DNA of 64,000 bases from NCBI GenBank assembly GCA_029953675.1, contig JAMWBK010000005.1:2871001-2935000 (forward strand). The letters run 5' to 3'. This document shows positions 1 to 9,610 of this stretch, in pieces (position 1 is the first letter of the stretch; each line of letters starts with the position of its first letter). The notes under the pieces are model-generated. The model saw only the letters and a list, made by a program, of their open reading frames with translations. It was not told the DNA's origin and ran no database searches. Origin of the DNA: Rhodosorus marinus. Lineage: Eukaryota > Rhodophyta > Stylonematophyceae > Stylonematales > Stylonemataceae. The translations under genes were made by a program, and so were the position numbers.

Positions 1-1712
1 GGGAGGGAACTGGGTTGTATTTGCATCCATTGCGTACATGTGGGTAAGAGGTTCCGATGTACCTTCCGGCAAAAGTGTAACAGACGACATCGATGTTGTA
101 CCTATTCGCGAGCTTCACAGGGTTGCGCTCTTCACCGCACACGAAGAACAATGTGTAAAGCGCCATCTCGAATTCAGGGCTGGTGCCGAAGAACGAGGAA
201 CCAACAGTCTTTGTAGCTCCTGCAGTCGTAGTGCCGAAGTTTACAGAGAACCAGCGGGTAGGTTTAAGAAAACAGACGAATCATATGCACAGAGTATAAC
301 GGAATCGCTTATGGAGAGGACTCACCCTTCCAATCAAAACTGATCGACATCAGGTACTCTGATCCTGGCTCTTCATCACCGTCCACTCCCCTGCGCGCAG
401 ATTGTCGATCCGCTTTTAGCTGACCGCATTTCCACAACTTTGTGAGCTTTGGCGAAATGTCGCACCTTGATGTTATGTAGCCGAGATAGTTGAGCTCACT
501 CTTTCTTTCCTGAATAAGCAACTGGATCCAGTTGTGCATGCCACCAACCTTTCCATCGCGCGTCTGCAGGATTGAGAATGGATCCTATTAGCTCGATCCC
601 ATAAAGGATTTGGAGGTCTCGGTGAGATCAGAAGTACATACATCTCCGGCAAAAACGTGCTCGAACCCAGAAGAGTCGAAGCGGGCCTCCTTGGAGTAGA
701 AGTAGAACCAGAGCCTGTAGAGGAATCCCTTGAAACCGTATTCATCCTGAGCATCGTCTGGAAGCTTCCCGCTTGCGTTAAGGTACCTTGTCGATCGCAG
801 TTTTCAGCAGTTTAAAGTTAGTGAAAGCTGCTGAGCCAAAAACAGTGCGCTGGATAATTCCTCCGTGTTTCTGAGCATATCCATGTCGCTGTATGATGAA
901 GGACAACCTACTTCATCACGTATTGCATCACTGGAGTCTGAACGGCTACTTCCAGAAAAGCGAAGATCTCCTGCTTCTCCTCATCAGTAACCTGTACGAG
1001 AGCGGAGTCGCTTTTAGAACCTTTCCGGGTAAGGTCTGAGAACAGTAAGACGCCATCGCACCTCTTCGGAGACACCAGCCTCCGCTGTGTAATTGTCCAG
1101 GAGTTTGTAGAAAGCCGTAAACGTTGATTTGGACATGGCGTGTCCATCCACATATTCGAACAAAGCCTCATGGGCATTATCATCACCGTAGCGGGTATCC
1201 TCTTGGAAGTTCAAAACCAGCTCGGCACCAGCAACGAGTCTGTTACAGATCAGATCGGCGATTGAGAAGGAATTTTTTGATATATCTAACATGACATATG
1301 AATAGAGAATGACTTCCAACCGTTCATACCTGTTGGTATCCAGTAGCCAAAGCTTATTAGCGGCGGCTTCTAGATCTCCGAGCTCGTCGGATGTGGGATC
1401 TACCATCCCCCGCGCAAGTTCCAGTTCCTTCGCTTGCAAGGAAGCGACGATAGCCTTCAGTGCCGCAAGCGAGTCCTCGCCTTGGTTCTCATCGAAGATC
1501 TCCTGCACCACCGATCCTTTCGAATAGAATCAACGTGAGGATTTACTGAGAATCCACTGCGCGTGCAGCCGATAGGAATGGGAGAATCCAGACTCACCAG
1601 ATCCCTGAAGGTGAGTCCCAATCGCCGCGAGATCAACAATAACCTCAGCGTTTCTGACAGCTGGAATGAGCTGCTGAACGCAGTACTTCCTCGCACTCGT
1701 AACCTCTTCCAT
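1..1712 (-). CDS. EndoU-family endoribonuclease (3' end cut by window edge)
   Basis: A poly(U)-preferring, metal-stimulated RNA endonuclease of the EndoU/XendoU family. Exons read on the minus strand: 1712-1598, 1516-1330, 1239-1062, 991-about 915, about 870-796, 746-642, 563-466, 390-326 and 219 to the window start. The two exons near 915 and 796 have uncertain edges; the other junctions keep frame. Family landmarks appear in order: KLWLLDTNR, LLDNY, TPVMQY, DSSGFEHVF (first catalytic His), GGMHNWIQ (second catalytic His), LNYLGYI, then a KTVGSSFFGTSPEFE block carrying the expected catalytic Lys. No signal peptide is visible at the chosen ATG, so a cytosolic or nuclear form is likely, unlike secreted animal placental protein 11. 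The last residues reach NPVPS before base 1, so only the extreme C-terminus is missing. Identity is very secure; the exact N-terminus is less so. Confidence 0.9.
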
Positions 1713-1983
1713 ATTTTCTCCTTCAGTCTTTCGTGCAACTGCCTACGAAAGATGGATCTAATCCCAAAAGCCTCACCCCGCCCGCTCCTTGAGTAGCTTC
1801 CTTTTTATCGAGCTCGCACTTATCGATTTCAGCACCTCGATTCTACACTGAAGAGCTTAAAATTGTAAATTACAATATTTTTCCCTCGATTTTGAATTGG
1901 AAGAAATCTTGACCGAGGACGAGCAGAAGACTTTGGATAATAGTCCAAAGCTGACCTCGATCGAAATGACGCGAGTATGTGGC

Positions 1984-2446
1984 TCAGCGTAGAAAGATCT
2001 CAAGCTCCTCGAGTTTGGTTTTGTCCTTTACCAGCTTTAGATCAAATTTATGTACATCGCTTATGCCGGAACAGGTTATGTGCTCACTAGCACGAAACAG
2101 CTTACTTCTTCGCTTTATGCCTATGGGGGAGATCTCGAGTGACCTCTGTGGCTCTCTGGCCCACACCGTTGATACTGTCAATCTGGATACGGTGGCAGAA
2201 TGATGTTCACGGAGAGTTCTTTCCCGTCCTGAGCCGCAATAGGTGATGATGACCTACGTGAACAGCAGCTTCCGACTTGACCCCACACAAGATGCCCTTA
2301 CGAAATCGGAGTGTATTAACCGTGTCGATCACGAGTTCGCGTCTTTTGGGTCCGTAGCAGGTGTGGTATAATGTTCCCGAGCAGCATCTGCTGATGTTTG
2401 GGGCAAGGAACTCTGGGTCTCTCACGGAGGTGACTATAGTGGACAA
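1984..2446 (-). mobile_element. Possible relic of a LINE-type (non-LTR) retrotransposon endonuclease end
   Basis: Two broken minus-strand frames resemble the end of an AP-endonuclease domain of RTE/CFDP2-like LINEs. The upstream piece ends with a stretch like the family's 'VRRGADVGSDHHLV' block (here VHVGHHHLLRLR). The downstream piece reads KFDLKLVKDKTKLEELEIFL, like the 'fdl.kLkd...eF...L.nrF' segment that follows it. The frames are shifted and interrupted, and I see no reverse transcriptase nearby. This rests on remembered motif shape only. It could also be chance similarity in non-coding DNA. Confidence 0.35.
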
Positions 2447-3801
2447 TGCTCACCACTACTATTACTGTACTGCCCTGTGGTATCCTCAACGACCAATCGA
2501 AGAGTCTGTATCAGAGAACGGCGATGCGGGCAAGGTTGCGCCGCGCGTAGCCAAGACCGTCCTGCGTCGGAATCCGTGCAAAGAAAGGAATCGATAGGCG
2601 CGTCTTGCTAGCCGCTCAGGTTTATCGTGAGGACTAAACAAATAACGGTGCATACTACAAAGGATAATCATCGCTGTTGGTCGAGCCGCATCCACGAAAG
2701 AGCCTAGCGATAGCCAAAGTCTGATGAAGACATTCTAACAGTCACCCCGCCAAGAAGTTACTTATTTTTTATATGAACAAACGCGTCCAGGTTTAGAACA
2801 CACACATTTTAGGTATTTTTCAGTTCATAATATTCGCCCAAGCAGTCAATTTTCGAGTAATTGGGTCGAAATAAAGCATTATTAAGCCCAATCCACCGAA
2901 TCGGTCCCAAAAGAGATATTTTTGTGGACCATCCAATGGCTTCTGGCCCCACTCAGGGCATAATTTGGATAACATTTCCTTCTTTTTGTCCCTGTGTTCC
3001 TTTTTCACGAAGTATTTCAGAAACGTGATATTTGTAACGAATTAAGAATCGATAAACATGCTATTGATTGTACACCAAATAAATAATGTAATACTTTATA
3101 AATGATATATATAATTAATAAATAATCAATTATTCCAATTTAGTTTTATTTTATTCGTTTTCTGTGCTTGTAATATGTAAAATATTTAGAATCACTATTT
3201 TTGTTTTAATAAATTGAAATATATTGTTTCTAGATATAGCCTATACTTGGGTAATAAGTTGGTTGTGTCCGTTGTGCACGGAAATAATGGCTGTTTACCC
3301 GCGCGTGAACATTTTGAGAGGACGGGGAATGAGCTTGGAGCTGCTGAATTGAAAAATTGAAAGGAGGAGGTGAGAAATGTAGTTTTGTTTACGGTTCTTT
3401 CTTTAAATGGTCAGAAACGAAGAAACCTGAAGAGGAAGCGTACTTTTTTCTACACCGCAAAAGATCTTTCTTACAGGGTATTGTTGGGTTGAGTTTTTTT
3501 TTTGGGGGACAAGGTGAAGCGAGTTTTCGTGTAGCCCTTTTTTTTTTCTCGCGTATTGCTCGGAACGAGTCTTGGAAAAGGTACGCCGATCGAAGGGTAA
3601 CTCGCGTTATCTGCATCGCCAAATGTGGAGGGCGGGTGCCTCCACATTGGCTATAAACGAATCGAGCATGATCGGGGGCTCGTTCTGGATCGCTTGCTGC
3701 GTTCTTGCGCGCTTTCTGGTGTTATGCACTCATCCAGATTACTCTCCTTCTGAATGATTAGGTTCTAGTCCAGCCTTTTTTTGTTTTTGCTGAACTCCAG
3801 G
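2447..3801. other. Intergenic, no supported gene
   Basis: Mostly AT-rich, especially 3030-3240. A 62-codon minus-strand ORF at 2820-3008 (rich in Lys, ends AWANIMN) is not recognised and has no obvious splice partners. The stretch 3640-3801 probably holds the promoter and leader of the EF-hand gene. Confidence 0.5.
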
Positions 3802-5643
3802 ATGGGTATCGTCTTGTCAACAATAGCGAGAGCACTTCACATGCTGCCACTGCGGCGGCTTAAGAATCGGCTACTGGGTAGAGAGCATTCCTCTGTCGAG
3901 AAGCGAATAGAAAATATTCTGATCGCTCGTGCCAAGGATCGTCCATCGTCTATTAAGTCGTTGAACTCCCTGCTCCTGAAGTTGTCAACTCTAGAGCAAG
4001 GGTAGGATGCGGGACCTCAATCACAGCGCATCGATGCTTGCGAAGGTTAGGACTCTTAAGCCAGACTCGTGTCCACGCTTTGTCGATCTTCAGGTTTGAC
4101 GAATGCCGACGAGGGTTTCACAATGTCGATATGAGCAATTCAAATACGATAAGCTACGAAGAACTCAAGGACGCCGCTCGAAAACAGGGTTTTGCGACAG
4201 CGGAAGAGGATCTGCATCTGATATTCGCGCACTCGGACATTGATGGACAGAGCGAGCTCACTTTTCGCGAGTTTCTGATAACGTTGATGTACCTAAACCT
4301 AGTTGAGGACAAGTTCAATCTGCCTACGGAGAGCATCAATCAAGCCTTTGATATTGCTGTCGACGCGTTCTTGTACTTTGATAAGGAAGGAACGGGCGTC
4401 TTAAACAAAGATGAGGTAATAGAAGCTGCGTTTGAGCAGAAGGAGGGTCTTCCTGATTCTATGAAGAAGCGCTTCGAAGAAATGGATGCAGATGGTAGCG
4501 GAATCGTTACATTGGGTGAATTCGTCTATACGTTGAGCGAGTGGGCGGGAGTCGAAGACGCCAAAATTGAAGACGAGGGAGATGAAGAGTACACCCTGGA
4601 TGAAAATCTCCATAAAGCGAGTTCCAACAGTCGAGCTTCACTGACAACTCGTTCAGGTAATGCTTTGTTATACTGATATACCCTTCCTGAGCATTCCAGT
4701 CGAGATCGAATTCCTGGCGTCCTAACTCGTAGGGTGATCGCTAAATGTTTGTGGTTTTGATTTTTGCTTAGCTTTGGAGAGTGACGAAATCGAAAGGAGC
4801 GTTCGATCAGCGATCCAAGAGAGGGCAAAGACCGAGATGGGATCGATCCGCTCTGCTGATGCTCTGTTGATGAAGCTCCCAGTGTTGACTACTGGGTGAG
4901 CAGCTTGGTGCAAGTTCTGTCTGACCTTGTTTTCGCGTGTGAGACTTCATTCTTCTCACAGAGAATTTGCCCAGGGCTAACTCAATTTCGGCTTTTGCTT
5001 TTGTCAACTGAAGGTTCAAGACTGCGAGTAGCATATTCGAAGAAGGCGGAGGCGGAAAGGAGCGAGGCCTGGAATACACAGAGTTGCGTGCCGAAACGGA
5101 AAGGCTTGGGTACAAGTGCAGCGAAAATCTCGTAGAGAAGGTTCTCATCTTCTCGGATGCTGATCATCGAGGAGTGCTGTCAGCGAAAGAGTTTGTACTG
5201 GCTCAGGTCTATTTGATGTTGCTGGAACCGAATCAGGATCTTGTTCCAAGCGAGGTTTCTGGAGCCTGCACGGCTGTTCTCGACGCCTTTAAATACTTTG
5301 ACACTTCCGGTGAGTATCAAAGCTTGAAACACCAAACACCCGGCTTATCACTCTGTCCCATCACGGAACTGCCGTCTGAAGGCCTAGTGGGGAGTACGCC
5401 GCGAGGGAAGACAAGGACCATGACAGCTAAAAGGGAGGCTCGTTCTCTGGTTTTCATTCCATCTGTGCAGGAGAAGGGGACTTGGACAGGGGCGAGCTTG
5501 TAAAAGGGTTTACGTCAGAGGACGGCGGTTCACCGAACTTGATCGTGAGAAGGTTTGAAGAGATGGATTTGGATCACAGCGGCGTCGTCAGCTTAGACGA
5601 GTTCTTTAAAGCTGTTTATGCCTGGAGCCGGGACGAGGCCTGA
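3802..5643 (+). CDS. Doubled CML21/22-type EF-hand calcium-binding protein
   Basis: A calcium sensor of the plant calmodulin-like family with the 'slnslLlK...F' leader and four EF-hands, here present twice in one polypeptide. Exons 3802-4001, 4094-4656, 4772-4895, 5014-5309 and 5471-5643 splice to 451 aa with no internal stop. The start is the ATG giving MGIVLST, a good N-myristoylation sequence, so membrane attachment is likely. Module 1 (about residues 1-254) has loops DMSNSNTISYEE, DIDGQSELTFRE, DKEGTGVLNKDE and DADGSGIVTLGE. Module 2 (about 255-451) repeats the leader (ALLMKLPVL), has a ruined first loop (EEGGGGKERG), then DADHRGVLSAKE, DTSGEGDLDRGE and DLDHSGVVSLDE. In both modules a phase-2 intron splits the Gly codon just before the Phe that opens EF-hand 1, so the duplication copied exons with their intron. 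A role as a calcium-dependent switch is inferred. Confidence 0.9.
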
Positions 5644-6018
5644 ATTGGGATGGCTGGATCAAAAATCTTCTTTAACAGTGTTCCCCTGAACTTGGGTACA
5701 GATGCCGCAGGGCCTATGAAGACCGTCAAAGTCTTCGAGCTTGGTTGAGACTCGACCAGTTCTAGATCACCTTAATGTACATTATTGTAGGTTTCACAGC
5801 AGCCGTTGTTCTGACCTCGTGATGCACCACAGAGAACGTTAGCACAGCTCTACGTTTATGGGTTGTAGGACACAGCCTCGAACCCAAACTTCAGCAGGTG
5901 CGCGAAGTAAAATAAGCGATTTCGATTTGAACTCGACCCGATTGCGTGCAGGAAACAACGCTTTGCTCGAAGTCCGGGGAAACCCCCGAAAGACAAAACT
6001 TCTGCTCATTTTGCTCTG
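5644..6018. other. Convergent intergenic space
   Basis: 3' ends of the EF-hand gene (plus) and the DDX49 gene (minus) face each other here. No gene or repeat seen. Confidence 0.6.
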
Positions 6019-7299
6019 TTACCGACCAACCTTTCTCCTTTTCTTCCGGCTTCGCCCGGGCTTCTGATCGGCCTTGTTCGCGCCTTTGGAACTCCTATGA
6101 TCCGCTACAGCGTACTTAGCCAGACGTCTAGCCATCGTGACCTTGCTGACAAGGTCACTAGCGATCTCCCTCTCAATTTTGTCGGCGTTTTCCCTCAGCT
6201 CAAGCTTCAAGTTCAGCTTCTCCTCAATGTTCTGCGCGAGGTAAACGTCGTATTGGGATATCAGACTGATTGCGACGCCAGGGCGTCCAATTCGAGCGGT
6301 TCGACCAACCCGATGAACGTAAGTTGAAACCCTGTCCGGAACGTCGTAGTTCACAACGAGCTCGACGTACGGCACATCCAGTCCTCTGGATGCAAGATCC
6401 GTTGCTATCAAGAGCTTCTTCGTGGAGCTCTTGAACTGTTCGAGCGCCTTCTCTCGTTCCGACTGCTTCATACCCGAGTGTAGAGACACGCCATTCACGC
6501 CAAGCTCGCGGAGAAGAAAGAGCAGGTTTTCGCAGGTGGACTTTCTCGACACGAAAACGACGCTGCTCTTCTCTTGGAACTGTTTCGTCAGAATATGCGC
6601 GAGGTAGGCATCTTTGAAGTCCTCGGGAACGAGGTAATACTCCTGAACCAGCTGCTCCACCGTCTTGTACTTCGTGGACTTCGCGTCGAATCTGAATACC
6701 CCTTCGGAGAAGTTTTCTGCCAGGGCCTTTACTTTCTTCGACACTGTAGCTGAGAATAGCAGGGTTTGTCTGTTTTCCTCGTTGGCACCATCAAGAATCG
6801 CCGCCAAGTCCTCGCTGAACGCACCCTCTAGTAGTCGATCAGCCTCATCAAGAACGACAAACTTCACTCTTGACAGATCGACGTCTTCACGCCTTGTACA
6901 GTCAGCAAGCCTTCCCGGCGTTGCAACAATAATATGCGGTATTCGCGAGAGGGACATACCCTGGTCTACCATGTCCACTCCTCCAACAACTGCTACCACC
7001 TTTACATTCTTCCCAGCCCCCAGAGCGTGGACTGTTTCATAGACCTGAAGAGCCAGCTCGCGCGTGGGTTCCAGAATAACCGCAAAAACGCCGAAGGGAT
7101 CCTCAGCAAGCTTCTGAAGGATCGGAATCACAAACGCCGCAGTCTTCCCGCTCCCAGTCTCTGCCGATGCCAGCACGCTCCGGCCCTCCAGGGCAGCGGG
7201 AATAGCCGCTTCCTGAACTTCCGTGGGCTGCCTCATACCCAAAGACTCGCAGGACCTCAGTAACCATTTTTTAACTCCGAGAGCCTCAAATCCATCCAT
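6019..7299 (-). CDS. DDX49: ATP-dependent RNA helicase DDX49/Dbp8
   Basis: DEAD-box RNA helicase of the Dbp8/DDX49 group, which acts in the nucleolus on 18S pre-rRNA processing and small-subunit assembly. It is intronless, 426 aa, close to yeast Dbp8 (431). All helicase motifs are visible: the Q-motif region (GMRQPTEVQ), AETGSGKT, PTRELA, TPGRL, VLDEADRLL, LFSATVS, then RecA-2 motifs VVFVSRK, SLHSGM, ATDLASRGLDVP and HRVGRTAR. The short C-terminal region ends in a basic run (KKRRKVGR) suitable as a nuclear or nucleolar signal. The match to Dbp8/DDX49 rather than Rrp3/DDX47 rests on the very short N-terminus, the ISQYDV segment after motif VI and the overall length. Lack of introns contrasts with most neighbours. 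Confidence 0.93.
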   Translation of the reverse strand: MDGFEALGVKKWLLRSCESLGMRQPTEVQEAAIPAALEGRSVLASAETGSGKTAAFVIPILQKLAEDPFGVFAVILEPTRELALQVYETVHALGAGKNVKVVAVVGGVDMVDQGMSLSRIPHIIVATPGRLADCTRREDVDLSRVKFVVLDEADRLLEGAFSEDLAAILDGANEENRQTLLFSATVSKKVKALAENFSEGVFRFDAKSTKYKTVEQLVQEYYLVPEDFKDAYLAHILTKQFQEKSSVVFVSRKSTCENLLFLLRELGVNGVSLHSGMKQSEREKALEQFKSSTKKLLIATDLASRGLDVPYVELVVNYDVPDRVSTYVHRVGRTARIGRPGVAISLISQYDVYLAQNIEEKLNLKLELRENADKIEREIASDLVSKVTMARRLAKYAVADHRSSKGANKADQKPGRSRKKRRKVGR

Positions 7300-8155
7300 T
7301 TTCTATCCCCAAAACCACACCCACCGACAGACTTCATCCACTCCCCACCTCCTGCGCCTTAAGCCATTCCATTCACCTCCATCGAATTTATATTCCAGAA
7401 ACCTAATGAATAATGAAAATTAAAAGTTTATTCAATCAACATTAATGGCATAAACGAATCATCGTGGATTAAGTCTTCGTCGGGGGAAATTATTGGCTTA
7501 TGATATCCAATCAACGTTGAACAGTGTCAGCGTTTGGATTGAATTCTCAACGGCCGGGAACGGGTATCGAATGACATTTTCCGTTGGTGCTCAACTTCGC
7601 AGCTTTCGCAAAGGCGCGGAGCGAGGAAGGCCATTTATGAGCGGCTTAACATGGTTAGTCCTGTGTCGAATACTTCTCGCACTTCCGCCGTGACGGTCTC
7701 CCGTGCCACATGTAACACTGCGCCCCACGAAAACTAGCGGTGGTAAGCCCGCCGAAGTAGGCCATTCGAAACATGGCCGTTGACTGCCACCTTGAGTGTC
7801 TCGGTACTTCCCGTAGTGCTCCTTCCACATAGCCTTTCCGAACACCGCCACCATCGTGGCGTTTCATGAGGCTCTGGCAATACTGTAGACGCGTAGAAGT
7901 CCTCGGCAGGCGGTTATATAGTATGTGGAATTTGGACTCTGCTGATAGACTTGGTGTCAGGCTGGATGTTTCAGCGAAGCTGAGTGGTGGTGAAATTCCT
8001 ACCACAAAAGGGCGTTTGAATCACTAAGGCTCCTCGGATGGACTGACTCGGTCGGCGGACGCGAAGGCGCGGAGACTGGTGCTTATTGCTCGTTTCGAAG
8101 GTGGCGGCTCTTGGGTGTATCGGTTTTGTGCATACGGTTTTCTTTACATGAAGCT
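7300..8155. other. Intergenic, no supported gene
   Basis: Lies between two minus-strand genes; it should contain the DDX49 promoter and the Dus3 3' UTR. Short ORFs on both strands show no family resemblance. Confidence 0.5.
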
Positions 8156-9610
8156 TTACTTCTGAAATGCCATGCCGGCCTCGCTGGACCATGCCTTTCC
8201 TACATGCTTGGGAGCAAATTTGTACCCGTTTGGAACCGGTCCAAGCAAGTACTCGGAGACTCTAATCCAATCTCTAGGATCTCTGGATGACAGCGTCATC
8301 TCAAGCGGATCCCTCCCGACAGCAGCGGGGATTCTCAAGTTCAATCTCGGTCTCAACTCATCCAGGCGCTCACCATACTCTTCAAAAATTCCCACCGGAG
8401 GATATCTACAGGTGAAGCATAGCCATTCAAGGAGATACTTCCTCGAGGCCTCGCGCCCTCGATCATCAGCGCCGTAGTGGTCGAGGCAATACCCGGAGAA
8501 CTCTTTGTACATTTCCAAGCGCTGGCCGGCCGTCATATCTATATACCTTGCCTCCTTGATTTCAGCAAATATCCATGGTTTTATAATCGCTCCACGAGCT
8601 ACCATGATCGCATCAGAAACAGTGAAAGCTTCCTGAGCGTCCTCAAACGAAAAAATATCACCGTTTCCGACCAAGGGAAGGCCACTATCGTTAGCTATCT
8701 TCCTGCACTTATCAATGTAGTTCCAATCGGCCGTACGCTTGTAGCGTTGCTCCTTTGACCTTCCGTGAAGGGTTACCCAGCTGGCACCCCATTCCTTCAT
8801 CTTTGGAATGAGTTGATGAGCGTTCCAGCCCGCGGGATCATTGGAAATTCCAGTCCTCATCTTCACGGAGAATGGAACGTCTACCAACGCTGATCCTTTC
8901 CGAACCACACCTCGAAGTTTGTCCTTTCTCCTCAACAGATCACAACCTGCACCTTTTTTACAGACCATATCGATCGGGCATCCAGCGTTAAGATCAATGA
9001 AATCGACGTCACATTTCTTATTCACGATCTCCGACGCCTTTCCAACAATATCGGACAGATTTCCCGCTAGCTGTACGCCAAATATATCCTCACTTTTATG
9101 CCTTCTAAGCAACGCCCATTCGTCCTTCTCACCCTTGAGAACGTGCTCAGCAATGGCCATTTCTCCCACAGTAATGTCCGCCCCATACTTCTTACAAAGT
9201 CTCCTGAATGGCAAGTTCCCAACCGTCGTGAGCGGCGCGAGGATCACTTTTCCGCGGACGTCGATCTGCTTCTTGTACTCGAGATCCAAGGCGCCTTCTA
9301 ACTTCAGCGTTTCAAACCTTTCCAAGGCAACAGTCTTTTTTCTCAGATCTTTCTGCAAACTATACTCCAGAAAGTTCTTCTCAGACTCGTGCAGCGCCTT
9401 CCGCCAACCCTCACGATCAGCTCCATCCACCTCGCTACCAAACCCAACCACTCCAGATTCCTTCAACGATCCAACTACTTCTGCTTCCGTCAAAACTCGA
9501 TCACGAACAAACTGGTCTCTTATCGGGCAATCGCCCTTCTCAACCTTTCGGAGACCAAGCTCTCTTCCGTTCAATCCATTCTCGATTTTCTCCTTCCCAC
9601 ACGCCTCCAT
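8156..9610 (-). CDS. DUS3: tRNA-dihydrouridine(47) synthase, Dus3-like
   Basis: FMN- and NADPH-dependent enzyme reducing uridine 47 in the variable loop of tRNAs. Single exon, 484 aa. The TIM-barrel start is ILAPLTTVGNLPFRRLCKKYG, followed by TVGEMAIAEHVLKG, FGVQLAG, the catalytic-Cys motif DLNAGCPIDMV, VKMRTGI, WVTLHGRSKEQRYKR, VGNGDIFSF and IMVARGAIIKPWIF. The C-terminal helical domain follows (RKYLLEWLCF to the end). The WVTLHGRSKEQRY pattern and the DLNAGCPID spelling point to Dus3 rather than Dus1, 2 or 4. The first ~110 residues are not barrel, but the paired CCCH zinc fingers found in human DUS3L are absent. An in-frame stop lies six codons before the chosen ATG, so they are not simply upstream in this frame. 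The long opposing plus-strand ORF (8841-9740) is a shadow. Confidence 0.93.
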   Translation of the reverse strand: MEACGKEKIENGLNGRELGLRKVEKGDCPIRDQFVRDRVLTEAEVVGSLKESGVVGFGSEVDGADREGWRKALHESEKNFLEYSLQKDLRKKTVALERFETLKLEGALDLEYKKQIDVRGKVILAPLTTVGNLPFRRLCKKYGADITVGEMAIAEHVLKGEKDEWALLRRHKSEDIFGVQLAGNLSDIVGKASEIVNKKCDVDFIDLNAGCPIDMVCKKGAGCDLLRRKDKLRGVVRKGSALVDVPFSVKMRTGISNDPAGWNAHQLIPKMKEWGASWVTLHGRSKEQRYKRTADWNYIDKCRKIANDSGLPLVGNGDIFSFEDAQEAFTVSDAIMVARGAIIKPWIFAEIKEARYIDMTAGQRLEMYKEFSGYCLDHYGADDRGREASRKYLLEWLCFTCRYPPVGIFEEYGERLDELRPRLNLRIPAAVGRDPLEMTLSSRDPRDWIRVSEYLLGPVPNGYKFAPKHVGKAWSSEAGMAFQK

